From the NCBI GenBank assembly GCA_019096155.1, contig JAHCVI010000002.1, positions 744,001 through 808,000 on the forward strand: a DNA stretch of 64,000 nucleotides. The letters are read 5' to 3'. This DNA is from Staphylotrichum longicolle (taxonomy: Eukaryota; Ascomycota; Sordariomycetes; Sordariales; Chaetomiaceae). Shown here piece by piece: positions 43,622-54,968 of this stretch. The notes under the pieces are model-generated. The model searched no databases, had not been told where the DNA came from, and saw only the letters and a list, made by a program, of their open reading frames with translations. Positions within the stretch are counted from its first letter, which is position 1; every line of letters starts with the position of its first letter. The translations under genes and the position numbers were made by a program.

Positions 43622-44395
43622 CCCTTCGCCTCGGAGCGCGTCATGGCCAGCAACCATGACTCGCTCCTGCCCTCTCCGCCCTCCGCCTCCTCCACCCCAC
43701 CGTCGTCGTCCTCGTCGTCGTCTTCGTCGTCTTCGTCGTCGCCGTCGGCGCGGGGCCTCCGCCCTCCCCCTCCTTCTTTCCGTCTCCCCGTCCCGCCCCC
43801 ATCCCGCTCCCGCCCGCACCAAGACGCGGGTGACCGGCCCGCGCTGGGCCCAAGACATTTACCAGTCTCTGGTGATGAGGGGATGCACGCGGATGGGACG
43901 GTCGTCCCAACTCGGCTGCTGGTGGCCGGACCGCGGGGGAAGGAGGAGGAGGAGGAGGGGCGGCGGCGGCGCATCGGATGGAAGAGGCATCCCACGCCCC
44001 GGGTGGGGGAGCTGGAGGCGTGGGGACGGGAGGTGAGGGAGAGGTTGGAGGAGGGGCCGGCAGCAGCACAGGGTGGGGAGGAGGAGGAGGGAGTTGCGCA
44101 AGGGGGGGGGGAGGGGAAGGGGATGACGGGGAGTGTGCTGCCGTGGGAGAGCCGTTGGTCGTCGGGGAGGAAGACGGGGATAAGGATGGGGATGGAGAGG
44201 GAGAGGAGGTGGAGGGAGCCGTGGCGGGGGAGGAGGAGGATGATGATGGGATGGGGGGTTCGGTGTTGGGGGCTCTGCTTGCTGCTGGGTGGGGCGGCAG
44301 CAGCAGCAGTGAGGATGGGGAGGACGAGTTGGTGGGGAGCCAGCAGCCACCTCCGGGATTCTTTTAGGGTAGGGGCGGAGAATGGGAGCATATAG
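41343..44395 (+). CDS. Orphan Ser/Gln/His-rich degenerate-repeat protein with frame break
   Basis: I do not recognise this protein. Starts are possible at 41343 and 41385 (MSDPATNQK). After a Pro-rich segment come about fifteen degenerate units of 13-17 residues with the pattern F-x-Q-Q-x-x-S-S-S-Q-x-H, such as FGPQQDSSSQGHRKPDS, VQREDSFSQFHSRPDSW and FNQKDDSLLQDHQTVAR. The frame hits TAG at 42510-42512, yet the next codons (KEDGISQNLDRFDS) still fit the repeat. One base over, repeats resume as HPQQGSSSQSRRRSASFSQHED and run into an uninterrupted frame to 44395. That C-terminal part has VMDKVERMLAASKTLKP, a basic GLFSRRHKRKPPRP, poly-Ser (TCG)n and an Arg/Glu-rich tail. Either an intron (about 42495-42615, weak GTCGCC donor, good CTGAC branch) or a nonsense change plus a frameshift separates the halves. 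Confidence 0.6.
43425..43450 (+). repeat. TCG/TCC trinucleotide tract (poly-Ser)
   Basis: A run of TCG and TCC codons encodes serine; a second such tract lies at about 43702-43741 in the same gene. Both are likely to vary in length. Confidence 0.85.
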
Positions 44396-44954
44396 GGGAT
44401 GAGGTTGCCTGGGAGTATCTCTTTTTTTTTTTCTCCTTTCTTTTTTTGTCGTCCGTCTCTTTCCTCCATTTTTTGTATGATACCCAATTGCTCCAACACC
44501 ACCAAGAAGTTGGGATTTGGTTGGGGATAGTTTTCTTTTCTCTCTTTTCTGTCTTCTCTCCTTTCGTCTTTGTGTTTTCTCCCAAAGCTCCAAAAACTAG
44601 GTTTGGGGGGTGCTGGATAAGGAAGATTGTGAGCTTCCCATTTTCTTCTTCGATCATAAAGTTTGTTTTCTCTTTTTTTTCATTGCTATGACATGGATGG
44701 GATGACTTCACCAGGAATAATGAGGTTACGGGCTCACGAGCTAATGAGTGACGGTTCAAAGGATATAAACAAAGACAATTCTCTTCTTGTTCAACACTGC
44801 TAATGCTGAACTAGGGGTATCTCTATGTGATATGTTGTACAGTGGTATGTGGTACAATCATGACAAATGAAAACGCTGCGCCTGCTCTATTATATCTCAA
44901 AGCCAATCCGAGTTCCCCTCTTCACTGCTCTTCAAGCTCACTGGCTGAGAGCAC
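44396..44954. other. Convergent 3' region
   Basis: T-rich, with TTTTTTTTTT and TCTTTT runs at 44418-44450 and 44535-44690; a probable 3' UTR for the gene upstream. No gene is supported. Confidence 0.45.
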
Positions 44955-45374
44955 TTAGAAGAAACGGCGGCGGCGGTGCGACCCGCGTCCATCAGTGCCG
45001 TGCATGCGGCGAGTGCCGGCGGCCTGTGAAGTCTCTGGTCAGTCCAAACTCACGGCGTATCATCAAACAGAAACACGTACCTTGACTCCAGGCCTGCCAG
45101 TAATGGTTCCCTTCAGCTTCATCAGCGCGCCGCTGATCTTGTCGCCAATGGAGGTGCGGCGCTTCTGGTGATGCGTGACAGTCACGGGTGCGGCGGTCGC
45201 ATGGTGACGACGGGGCCGACGGCTGCTGTGGAACAGGCCGCCGCGACGCGGGCTGGTGGTGGTTGTCATAGGCGCGGCACGACGACGGCGAGTGCCAAAG
45301 AGACCGCCTCCGGTATGGTGGGTCCGGGTGGTGGTGGTGGTGGCGACGGGTCTGGTGCGAGAGAAGCGATGCAT
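44955..45374 (-). CDS. Small basic conserved fungal protein (120 aa)
   Basis: Two exons (45374-45081 and 45023-44955) join cleanly through a GTACGT donor, CTGAC branch site and TTCACAG acceptor. The protein is Arg/His/Thr-rich with an internal duplication in the N-terminal half: THHTGGGLFGTRRRR and TSPRRGGLFHSSRRPRRH. The C-terminal half is ordered and looks conserved: RRTSIGDKISGALMKLKGTI, then AAGTRRMHGTDGRGSHRRRR. As far as I recall, similar short proteins occur widely in ascomycetes without an assigned function. The GDKxSGAxxKLKG block could form an amphipathic helix. No signal peptide is seen. Nucleic-acid binding is possible from charge alone but not shown. Confidence 0.78.
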
Positions 45375-46048
45375 TTTGGTTGTTGGTTGTTGGTTGTTGT
45401 TTAGTTTTGTTGGTACTTGCTGGATGGCTGTGTTTACTAAAGTAGCATGTAGTACTGAGTATGTGGATGTGATAATCGAAGTTCTGGTTCAAGTGGATTT
45501 ACTCTGACTTATATGCACATTGATGTGTTGGTGAATCTGTCAAACGTCAGAGTTCATGACATCACCCACCCGCGAGGCTGATGATGCTTGAATATGTCAC
45601 CGTGGTCACCCAACTGCTCAAAATAGATTCTGGTGCAACTGGCCGCGCTCGCCAATTCTTCTCGATTACAGCTGTGCCAACCTCCCCAGAACATGCTGCG
45701 TGACCCTGAAGCTATGACGACCCTTGGACCCTGAATCCTGAAAGTGGGTCATGATGTCGGTAGGGCTGTTAGCGTGAAAAAATGCACCAATCATGAGGCG
45801 GAGCCCACCAAATTGGGCGATTCCTGAATGACGTCAGTGGGGCATCTAACAGGCCCAGAGAAAAGAGAGGAGATGGGAGACCAGGATTGCCAGGTTGACT
45901 CTTGGCTGTTCGTCTGATGTGTCGGCACACGTCAATGATGAGGCTGCCAAGCTGCTATTGCACACGCAATGGACCGTGATTTAGCTACGCGAGAGCAAGT
46001 GTACGAGTCTGTCTACGGAGGAAGCACACCCGATCCTCGACTGCCCTT
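45375..46048. other. Spacer with no supportable gene
   Basis: Lower GC, no open frame of note. It probably holds the promoter of the small basic protein and the 3' flank of the phosphatase gene. Confidence 0.4.
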
Positions 46049-47012
46049 TCAGTTCTGCAGCACGAGATTGGCCTTGATCTTGGCCACGTCCGTCTCGGAG
46101 AACCCCAGCGTGCCAGTGACATAGCCCTCGAACCCGCCATACTCGCTCTCGGCCGCCTTGACGAACGCCTCCCAGCAGCTGATCCTCAGGTTGCACAAGT
46201 TATGGAACCCCGGCGCATGCATGTCCTCGGCCATGGACCCCTTGAGTGCAAACGCCAGCAGCTGCTCCCTCGCCGGCTCCGTCCCAATCCTCGACAGGAT
46301 GAAGTCCAGCGCGATCGTCTCGGCACTGGCTCCCGCCAGGCTGAGCAGCAGCCCCGCCACGACGCCCGTCCGGTCACGTCCCGCTATTCCCCCCCAACAC
46401 CCCATATGTGTCAGCCAACGTCTTCCCCAACCTCCACAAACCCCCTTTACCCCAACACAACAACAGCAGCAAGAGAAAAAGCGCAAACTCACCCGTGCAA
46501 TGAAACAAAACGCCCTCCTCCCCCCTCCCATCCCTCACCGCCTCCAACACCGCCTTCACGCTCCCCGCATACACCTTCAGCACGTCCAGGTACATCTTGA
46601 CGTACCCCTTCTCCCCCTCCCCCTCCACAAAGTCCTCCAGCCCCACCACCGCGTCCACCTCCCCGGGCCGCACCCACACCCCGCGGACCCCGTCCACCTC
46701 CGGGTCCGGCCGCTGCTCGTGCTCGCGCACCGAGCGCAGGTCGAACATGGTCCTGACGCCCAGCCCGTCCGCGAGCGCGGCGCGCCCCTCGGGCGAGAGC
46801 GGGGTTGTCAGGAAGCCGCCCGAGCGGTAGACCAGGCCCGGGCGGACGGGGGAGCCCGGGACGAGGCCGAGGTCGCGCGTGTTGAAGGTGCCGGGGACGT
46901 GGACGAAGGGCGGCTGGGAGAGGGCGGCGTGGAGGGACTCGGTGGGGAGCGGGCTGGCGACGTCGGTCTGCGCGAGGGCGAGGAGGGAGGAGGCGGCTTC
47001 TGGGGTGGACAT
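46049..47012 (-). CDS. Tyrosine-phosphatase-like protein (Y_phosphatase3 family)
   Basis: A predicted protein or phosphoinositide phosphatase. Exons 47012-46493 and 46383-46049 (284 aa) meet inside the active-site loop; the joined sequence reads HCTAGRDRTG, a perfect CX5R signature with Cys172 and Arg178. The N-terminal block GTFNTRDLGLVPGSPVRPGL followed by YRSGGF and MFDLRSVREHEQRPDP is the typical start of the Y_phosphatase3 (PF13350) family. The C-terminal helices (AETIALDFILSRIGTEPARE) follow the family too. Fungal relatives are often single-copy and uncharacterised. Length is normal. Confidence 0.92.
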
Positions 47013-48088
47013 TTTGTTTTTTTTTTCTTTGTGGAAAACTGGAAAGGTGAGATGTGGGGTGATGGGAGTTGGGGGTGAGCTGTGTTAGAGAGAGAGGGCG
47101 AGGTTGGGTTTTGGTATAAAGTTGATATGGACCAAAAGAGATGGAGGTGGGTACTGAGGAGGATTCAATAAGCTTTATCAAGTCCTGTCAGGAATGGCGG
47201 TGACAGTCAAGGCAGCAAGATTAGATTCCAGGTAAAGGTAGGTTCGGGAAGGCGCAAGTCCGATTGACCCGAAGTACGAGATGTGCCTCCGAGGCAGCGA
47301 GCTCCATGCCCCGCAAACTAGACCCCGCTTCCCCTCTGTTACCCCTGACTGGTGTGCCCAATTGCTCCCATGCGAGGGCAAGGCGCATGGATGTGGGACG
47401 CCAATAGCCCGTCCGAAGTCCAGACCCCTGATCCGTTTCAGGGGAACTTTCATATCTGAACGTGCCTCTCCTCACCACGAGAGAGGGAGTCATCCTGAGG
47501 TGAGGTAGAAGAACACCTGTTCCTTTATTTCGCCCATCGCTTTGATCCTTCGTCTCCCCTCACCTAGCCCAAGCAGTAAATCCACTGAGAGGAGTTAAAA
47601 GCCACTTGAGAAGTGTAAAACAGCAAAGACGGAAATATCACTCCTCAGGAAACATCCTTTACCCAACCCTAACCCCAATTACTTGGGAGACAGAGAAAGG
47701 GTTCAGGGGTGAAAAGCGGCCTCAAAGACAAATCATCAACAAACACCAGCTGCTGGCGTTGGCTTTTCAAAGATGTATGGTAAATTAAGCTTACGCGAAA
47801 ATGCATGTGGCATTATCCAGGTGTCATCATGTCCTATTCCCAACCTAAGAACTTGGCCGGGTCAGGTTCAGGCTCCATCACACCGTACCATCTGCCTTTT
47901 CGACACCCCTATTCCTCCCGGACTGGTCTTGTCTATGCCATATACACTAATACCTAATCTGCTACCACAATCCAAAGACGAAACCCCCTCCTCATTGGAC
48001 CCTGGTAACGGTTGTGTCCAACTCTCCGGGCTGATTCCGGTTAGGAACCAGCAGCATATGCTTGTCGCCATGGCTGCTGCTGTTCCCG
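47013..48088. other. Spacer without supportable gene
   Basis: Short frames only. A stretch near 47660-47690 contains CCCTAACCCCAATTAC, one copy of a telomere-like word, which also occurs at 55257. Confidence 0.4.
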
Positions 48089-48790
48089 TCACTGCTGTGC
48101 GGCGGGCAGCTTTGGTTTTGTGAGATGCCAGTGCAGCCACCTGCTCCGGCGCGCCTCGCGGGGTTCTTGGGCTGGGGCTTCCGCACCGGGCTGCACGGGA
48201 GTTGTCGCGGCGGCGGCGCTGGGCGGCTCAGCTGGATAGCGGAAGGGTGGGATGTGGCCGATGGGATGGATACTGCAGACCTGGCTGCGGCTTTGCTGGG
48301 GCATAGTGAAAGGGAGGATTCCGGTGGCGGGGCGGACCTTGTTCTCGGAGCTGTGGTCGTTGTGGAAGTGGGAGGACACGTCGACGAGTTCGAGGTAGAC
48401 ACGACCGTCGGCAAGCTTGTGGTATCTTCGGCCCATGACTCGAGGCGGGCCGCCTGATCGTCCAGCGACGCCGGTGAATGGGCCATTGGGTGGACTGGTC
48501 TCCAGGCTCCTGTTACGCGCCATCATTCCGGGGGTGTGCGTGGCCATCAACCGAGATAGGGGTTTGCTGTCGAGTGACGGCCGGTGGGTCGCGGACAGTT
48601 GGTTCAGAGTTTCGAGATAAAGGTCTTGCTGAGCGGGAGCAGACGGGGGGTTCGTCTTGCTGACATCTGTCCAATACCCGCACAAGGCGGAGGAGTAGCG
48701 CTCAGGGACTGGCGGCCGCCTGTTGCTCCGGGACGCTCGCCACACAAGTTCAGCCAAGCCCACGCGCTTCTGCTGGCGATTTGTGTTCAT
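48089..48790 (-). CDS. Orphan hypothetical protein (233 aa)
   Basis: A 233-codon frame opening MNTNRQQKRVGLAELVWRAS. No domain is recognised. The best-ordered stretch is RVMGRRYHKLADGRVYLELV (about residues 118-137); the rest is Pro/Ser/Arg-rich and probably disordered. The reading frame is clean and the composition (Arg, Pro, Ser, Ala) matches other orphans in this genome, but no intron or homologue supports it. It could be a chance frame. Confidence 0.45.
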   Translation of the reverse strand: MNTNRQQKRVGLAELVWRASRSNRRPPVPERYSSALCGYWTDVSKTNPPSAPAQQDLYLETLNQLSATHRPSLDSKPLSRLMATHTPGMMARNRSLETSPPNGPFTGVAGRSGGPPRVMGRRYHKLADGRVYLELVDVSSHFHNDHSSENKVRPATGILPFTMPQQSRSQVCSIHPIGHIPPFRYPAEPPSAAAATTPVQPGAEAPAQEPREARRSRWLHWHLTKPKLPAAQQ

Positions 48791-49731
48791 TTTGTGATGA
48801 CCGCGAGTGGCTGAGAGAGGCAGAGCGACCGTGGTAGGATGAAAGACGGCAACGGGTGTTGATGCGGTGATGTTATTGTGAGAATCGACAGCGGTCGGCT
48901 AGCGAGGTTGGCCGTCGACAACGAAGAGTTGGGGAGGGGGGCGCGGGTAGGATGCGCCGGCGACAAAGACAGAAGATGGGAGAGCAGGACACTTGATAGG
49001 ACTAAGTGGAGGGGGTTTGAAGGTGTTCCCGGATCTTAGGGATGAGATGGGAAGGATATGAGAGAAGCGGAGGGCGAATAGGTGTTTGAGAACCCTGAGT
49101 GAGCTCAGTTGTTGGCAGATACGAGAGTAGTAGTAGAGAGTTTGGCTTGGTCCCCTCCCTGCGAAGGGGAAGGATCCATCAGTGCAGCTCTGAGTGAAGG
49201 AAAGAGTCAAGGACTCGACAGGACTGTGGGAGTGAATTGCATGAAGATTGAAGAAGGAACTACATTCAGCATCAACTGCTTCTCAAGCTGCTAAATGAGC
49301 AATCCAACCCGGCGCTTAGCCGGACGCTTAGACCTGTTCAAGCAATCGGCCTAGCATTGTACCTTCTCAGATTTTGATTGCCCCGGAAGCAATCTCCCTT
49401 GATATTCCGAAGGTATTCTTGAGTCCTCAAAGATGTAGACCATCGCCCGCTGGCCCGAGAATCGGCGACCGTCAGGTCACCAACCTTGCTGCAACCACAC
49501 AACGCCCGGGCGGCGCGGTTGACTACTCCTCCTCACTATCAGGTCTTGTCCAGTGTCTTTCTGACGTTAACTCTTCGTGTGCTGTCTTGCAGCACGCGCC
49601 GTCGAGGAAGGATGGACGCAGGTATTTACCCTGCCTGTGATTCGCTGGTGCAGTCCAAAGGATACAGCTGTCGCGGGAACAACGCTGATAGAACCAATGA
49701 TGTTGAGATTGAGCAGATGAGGTGCCGTTCA
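48791..49731. other. Spacer without supportable gene
   Basis: Short frames in several phases and no domain. The right end is the 3' flank of imp3. Confidence 0.4.
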
Positions 49732-50719
49732 TCAGAGGAGCTCAAAGTCGTCCAGCTTGTCGCGGTACTTCATGATGTTCTGCTTGATCTTGCTGCCGAC
49801 GGTCCAGGTGACGAAGTCCTCCATGCTCCGCGTCACGAGAAACGCAGGATCCCGGACCTCTTCGACGCCGACGCGAACATGACCTTGCTCAATGAGCTTC
49901 GTGGCAGCTTGGACGGTCTCGGCCATGCGCAGGCTGTGCAGCTGTTAGGACCCCTCAAGAAACTGTCATGAAATGAGGAAGGCTCCATACCGCGTCATAA
50001 CAACAGGTAACCGCCGGCGCGCAAAGGCAGAGACTGTGACGTTGTGCTCGACCTGCGAGAGCTTCGACTTGGTCTAGCGAGGAGGGTTAGAGACGGAGAG
50101 AGTAGGGTACGCTACAGAAACTCACCGAAAGCACACCCATATCGTAGAGCTTGTCGAGAAGTAGGGTCTCATGCTTCCTCCTAACCTCGCTCTCAGGGGG
50201 GAGGAGCTGGGTGGATAATCAGCAATTCTGTTAGGCATCCATGAAGGAGGCAGTTCAACATACACTGAGGCGGTGGGCTAGTTGCCTGAGCGACTATAAG
50301 GTGTCAGCTGGGAAGCTCATCTCGTCGACAAACATGAGCACTTACACCACATAACCTGTTGTACTTGTGCTATTCGGGGGTCAGCTGTCATACTCGAGCG
50401 ACAATGTTTCATGACGAAGAAGCCGAATCTTGCTCGACAAGTTCAGCAAACGTGTCAAGAGTGAGAACATACATAATCCTCTGGCTTTTGAATCATATAC
50501 CGCCTGAATGAGAGGGGTCAACAGAGGTCCATAGTAGGATTGGTTGGGGGGCCTTACCTTGCAACATCATGATCTCTGTGGTTGTTGTCCTGCTTGTAGT
50601 TGATGAAGTCGTGCCTTCACAAGGGGTTGGTGTTAGCGGCGGCATTCTTCCTGGTGAATTCGACTGACGACGCACTTCTTCAAGAGCTTCTGCTCGTGGA
50701 ACTTGAGTTTGCGCGGCAT
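49732..50719 (-). CDS. imp3: U3 snoRNP protein Imp3 (eight exons)
   Basis: An S4-domain protein that binds U3 snoRNA and the pre-rRNA in the SSU processome. Reading both splice signals and frame gives eight exons: 50719-50676, 50614-50558, 50503-50473, 50369-50346, 50293-50264, 50206-50126, 50073-49991 and 49933-49732. Together they encode 183 aa, the same length as the yeast protein. The start is MPRKLKFHEQKLLKKHDFIN, then HRDHDVARRYMIQKPEDY, LCGSLRQLAHRLSLLPPES and LYDMGVLSTKSKLSQVEHN. The S4 fold covers VTVSAFARRRLPVVMTRL and ATKLIEQGHVRVG, and the end is MKYRDKLDDFELL. Exons of 24, 30 and 31 nt make it very fragmented for such a short gene. It is divergent from bS18m. Confidence 0.96.
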
Positions 50720-51131
50720 TGTGATGGCTCAATAAACACTTGTCTCTTATCAACCCGTCTCAGATCGTATCAGCCCGCACCAAAGTCAGTCGTTTATCGC
50801 CAGCACGGGGATGGGGATGGAGTGCAAGTGGTGGTATTGGTGGTCCTCTGCACCTTGATGGCAATCCAGAAATTTTGCTGGAGAACACAGCTGCCCCACA
50901 TCCAAATCCGCAGCCTGCCTTCGCAATCCCTGCAGTGCAATGCCCGGCCCCACAGTACCAAGACATCCATGGATGGAAGCAAGGCTGGCCAATCTGGGCG
51001 CGCCAAAAGAATATTCCGCCAAAAAGCGACCTAGGACCAATCCCGACGACCCAGTTCGAGCTCGACGTCGCCAGAGTGAGGTGCACCGGCCAGGGCAGGC
51101 GAACACCACCCCGAAAACACAAACAGCAACC
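50720..51131. other. Divergent promoter region Imp3 / bS18m
   Basis: 412 bp lie between two ribosome-related start codons. A shared bidirectional promoter is plausible. No specific site was assigned. Confidence 0.45.
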
Positions 51132-52072
51132 ATGTCGTGCAGGCAATGGCTCTCGTCGGCCGCGCGCCAATGCCAGTCCGCCCTGGCACAGCAGCCCCAG
51201 CAACCGCGCGCCTTCTCGACCTCGGCCTCCGTTGAATCTTGTCAGTCAACGACGCCCGTCCTTCCCTTGCTCTGCTCCCGCTGCCGAGTCTCTAACATGT
51301 CCCCGCAGTCCGCCGCATCTTCCCCGACAACAAGGCCAGACCCCAAGACGGCTCGGCGCCCAGCAGCAGCGGCAGCAGCAGCAGCAGGCAGGCCTCATTC
51401 CGCCGCACGTTCCCCAACAGCAACCGCTCCGCCGCCGGCCGGGGCTCGCGGTCGACGAACCCCAACGAGGCGCTGCACGGCCTGGTCAGCGACGGCATGG
51501 AGCGGGGCGGCCCGCTCTCGCCCGAGGAGCAGCGCCAGGTCATGAAGCAGCAGTCCACCCAGTACCACGTCAAGGACTTCCGCGCCAACGCCGTGACCGA
51601 GAACTACGTACGCCAGATGCCGCGCCGCTGGCGGACCGGCGACGTCTACGCGCCGCGCGACATGAGCCCCTACGAGATGAGCAAGTGGCGCCAGGGCAAG
51701 AGCCCGGACACCGACGTCGTCGACGTGCTGGGGTTCAACCCGCTGGATAACTACAAGGTATGTATTCCCCACTCAACTGTCCGCGAAAGGCACAGGGAGA
51801 AGGGCCACAGAAACTGACGCACGCACGCCCGTGAGCAGAACTTCTCCATCATCTCGGAATTCATAACGCCCATGGGCCGGATCAAGCACTCGGTCGACAC
51901 CGGCCTGCGGCCCGTCAACCAGCGCAAGATGGCCAAGGCCATCCGCCGCGCCATCGGCATGGGCCTGCACCCCAGCGTGCACAAGCACCCCGAGATTCTG
52001 CGCTTCGGCCGCCACGGCGTGCCCACCGCGTCCGTCCCGACACCAACGGACCTGTCGCAAACCAGGTTGTGA
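51132..52072 (+). CDS. Mitochondrial small ribosomal subunit protein bS18m
   Basis: A mitochondrial S18 homologue (yeast Rsm18). Exons 51132-51240, 51309-51757 and 51839-52072 give 263 aa. The N-terminus, MSCRQWLSSAARQCQSALAQ up to AFSTSAS, is a mitochondrial presequence. The central part is low-complexity Ser/Arg-rich. The S18 core follows: DVLGFNPLDNYKNFSIISEF, MGRIKHSVDTGLRPVNQRKM and AKAIRRAIGMGLHPSVHKHP. The RPVNQRKMAKAIRRA block is the S18 rRNA-binding signature. The protein is longer than bacterial S18, as in other fungi. Introns use CTAACATG and ACTGACG branch sites. Confidence 0.9.
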
Positions 52073-52381
52073 GGAAAGAGGGGGACGTGGGGGGTAGTGG
52101 ACAAGAGTTTGGCGAAGGGATAGCTCAAGTCCGTTTCGGGGGGACGATGTGATCTGTACAAGTAAACCCCCATGAACCATCATCTAGAACTGTATATTGT
52201 ACGATACCAGACGTGGCCATCAACCAATGGCATGGGGGACGTCCCAATTTCTGTATCAGACGTTCTCCCTGCATGTACATGTACAAAACTTTGTTTTTTT
52301 ACACAGCGTTGGACCCAACAACAATACCACACCAGGCCACCCACCCCACCCCCATCTTCCTCCATATCTTACAGACTTCCT
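52073..52381. other. Convergent 3' region
   Basis: Just over 300 bp between the stops of bS18m and the CIA84-like gene. It is probably 3' UTR of both. Confidence 0.45.
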
Positions 52382-52652
52382 TTATGCCTTCATATCCCTG
52401 ACAATGTTGAACTTGGTGCCCCTGATTGTCTCCTTGCGCCCCTTCTTCTCCAGCTGCGCCCAGATGTCCGGGTGCTCCGTCCGCGCCCACGCCTCGAACT
52501 GCTCCTTGTGCTCTGCGCCGGGCAGCGCATTGTACGCGACGCCGAGACTGTGGCAGAGGGGAGACAAAAGTTAGCTTGGAATGCCCTTTACTGAAAGTTC
52601 TCACTTTTGCATTTGAGGGAGACAGAAAGAGGGTGAAAAAAAAGTAAAAAAA

Positions 52653-52687
<35 letters not shown>

Positions 52688-54968
52688 ACGTCATCAACCC
52701 CGGCCCGTACCCCACGCTCCCCTCCATCCCCCTAATCAACCTGACCACCTCCTCCAGGTGCCCGCTCCCCGCGATGGCGCCGCAGTACGCCCAAAACACG
52801 TCCGGCGGCACCTCGAGGTCCATGCGCTGCACCTTCTGCCAGATGCCGCGCGCGGTGCGGTCGCCGTAGGGCGTCAGCTCGCAGGCCCAAAACACGATGG
52901 CCAGGCTCGCGTACGAGGGGCCCTCGGCCGAGTTGGTGATGTCGCGCCAGAACTCGACGGCGGTGTCGGGCTGCTCGTTGGCCGCGTACGCGATCATGAG
53001 GGCGTTGTACATGCGCGTGTCCATCTGCACCGTCGTGTCCATCTTGAGCATGTTGTGCACGAGGCGCAGCGACTCGCCGTCCTCGCCCTCCGGGTGCCGG
53101 CCCAGGCCCTCGAGGCAGGCGACGTACATGTCGGCCGTGGGCCGCTGTGCGAGGTTGCCCTGCGCGCGCATGTGGCCGAAGATGAAGCAGGCCATGTCCG
53201 GGCGGCGGCGGGCGAAGAAGCCCTCCATGAGGCGGACGCGCTCGTCGGGCTGGGTCTCGGGGAAGAACTGCCGCAGGAGGGAGTAGCAGTCCCAGACGCG
53301 GGCCGTGGAGACGCGGCGGTCGAGGCAGTACTCGACGAAGGCGCGGCGGACCTGGGCGCGCTCCTCGAGCGAGTACGAGACGGTGTGCAGGGAGAGGGTG
53401 TCGATGACGTCGTACTGGTTGTCGTTGCGGAGGAAGAGCATGCAGAGGGAGACGACGGTCTCGGGTTCGAGCGTCGCGTGGCGCTGCTCGAGGTCGGCCG
53501 TGATGTCGAGGATGCGGCCGACGTCTGGATCGGGGACGGCGCAGAGGGCGCGCAGGTATTTGTTGAGGACGGGGAGGTCTTCGTCTTGGCGGACCGTGAC
53601 CTCGCCCTGGAGGAGCTTGTCGTAGATGGCCTGCACGCCGCTAAAGTCCTTGGCGTCGAGGCGGTAGTCCATCTGGAGGATGTAGGTGGACGCGCGGGGG
53701 CGGATTTTGAGCTCGGCGCCGAGGGAGAGGAACCGCTCGGCGAGGTAGGGGTTTTGTTTCTCGATGGCGGCCTTGATGAGGGCGTCGATGGTTGCCGCGT
53801 CGGGTTTGGGGGTCTCCTTGCCCTCGACGGGCGCCGACATGACCTGGATCATCTGCTTGATGTCCTCGACCCCTTTGTCCATGACCAGCACCGACCACTG
53901 GAAGATGACGTCCCACCACTCTTTTTGCGGGTTCGAGTTGATCAGCTGCTCGAAGATGGGCTGCAGCCACTGCTGCTCTCCGTTTCGAAGCGCAAACCTC
54001 ACAACCTCCATGTACGCCCTTGGACTTCGCTGCCAGTTGGCATGGACCGGCTTCTCAAACCACAGCTTCGTCTCCGCGACCCTGTCCCGCGTCGCGTAGA
54101 ATGTCGTCATGATCTCGTGGACGGGCGGCATATACTCGACCTTGGCTTCGGCGGCCTTCTTCCACTCGAGCAGCAATTCCTCCTCGCGGCCCTCCTTGGC
54201 GAGCCCACGCAGGATGAGGGTCCAAAATACCCGCACACGTGGCAGCAGGTTCTTTTCGTCGTGCGCCCGCTCAGCCCTGAACTGGGCAAGCCGTTCCGCG
54301 CCTTCTAATGAGCCGCCGTATTGTGTGAGAGCCGTGAGAAACAGCTCAAAGTCTGCAGTGTCTTTCCCTCCAACGGCCTCCCTGATCACTTCCTCGTCGA
54401 TGCCCACTTCGCGCATCTTCTGTATCCTCAGCTGGATCTCCTCGTAGAGCAGCTTCGCTAGTTCGAGGTGGTGTTCGGTTGTGCCCTTCGGGGGCTTCGT
54501 TGCTGTCACCCATAACGCCGCGCGGAGGTCTGAGAAACTGAGATCCTCGCCCTGCCCCTCCGTCTCCGGGTCTGTCGCCACGAGGTGGCGGAGTAGGCGC
54601 AGCGTGAGGTAAGCCTGTGTCGGGTTCAGAGCGCGGTGGTGGTTCTTTCGCTTTGTGTGGATAAACTGCCTCCAGCCCTTGAGCAGCTCGTCCCGTGCCG
54701 GGGGCCGGGCACTGTCCGTCTCCAAGCTGTTGTAGTGCAGCAGCACGTCGTAGCCGGGTTCCAGATCGGGCTCCTTCAGCACGCGCGGGGGCTTCTGGAA
54801 GATGCCGAAGAAGGTCCTCCGGGGCTGGCGACGGGTCAGCAGCGGGGAGGGTCGCGGGCGGGACGAGACGGCAAGGCAGCGGCCGGCGAGGGAGGGACAG
54901 GGCCGGAGCAGGCCGTGGCTGGCCAGCAGTCGAAGGTACACATTGCGCGTCAACTGCGACGACCGCAT
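52382..54968 (-). CDS. CIA84-like mitochondrial PPR-type protein (complex I assembly)
   Basis: A large exon (54968-52690) and a short last exon (52547-52382) give 814 aa. The N-terminus MRSSQLTRNVYLRLLASHGL and the following Arg-rich stretch (SSRPRPSPLLTRRQPRRTFF) form a mitochondrial targeting signal. The body consists of degenerate helical hairpins of PPR/TPR type, for example VFWTLILRGLAKEGREEELL, TADMYVACLEGLGRHPEGED and RMYNALMIAYAANEQPDTAV. The last exon ends in KFNIVRDMKA. Length, layout and the C-terminus fit the Neurospora complex I intermediate-associated protein 84, which helps build the membrane arm of NADH dehydrogenase. The CIA84 identity is from memory of the family; the mitochondrial PPR-type call is firmer. 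The 142-nt intron begins GTGAG followed at once by 28 T. It is divergent from Fta4. Confidence 0.75.
52657..52684. repeat. Homopolymer of 28 A (T on the sense strand of the CIA84-like intron)
   Basis: An unbroken A28 run lies directly next to the 5' splice site of the CIA84-like gene; further A-rich runs lie just beyond it (about 52634-52650). Confidence 0.95.
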
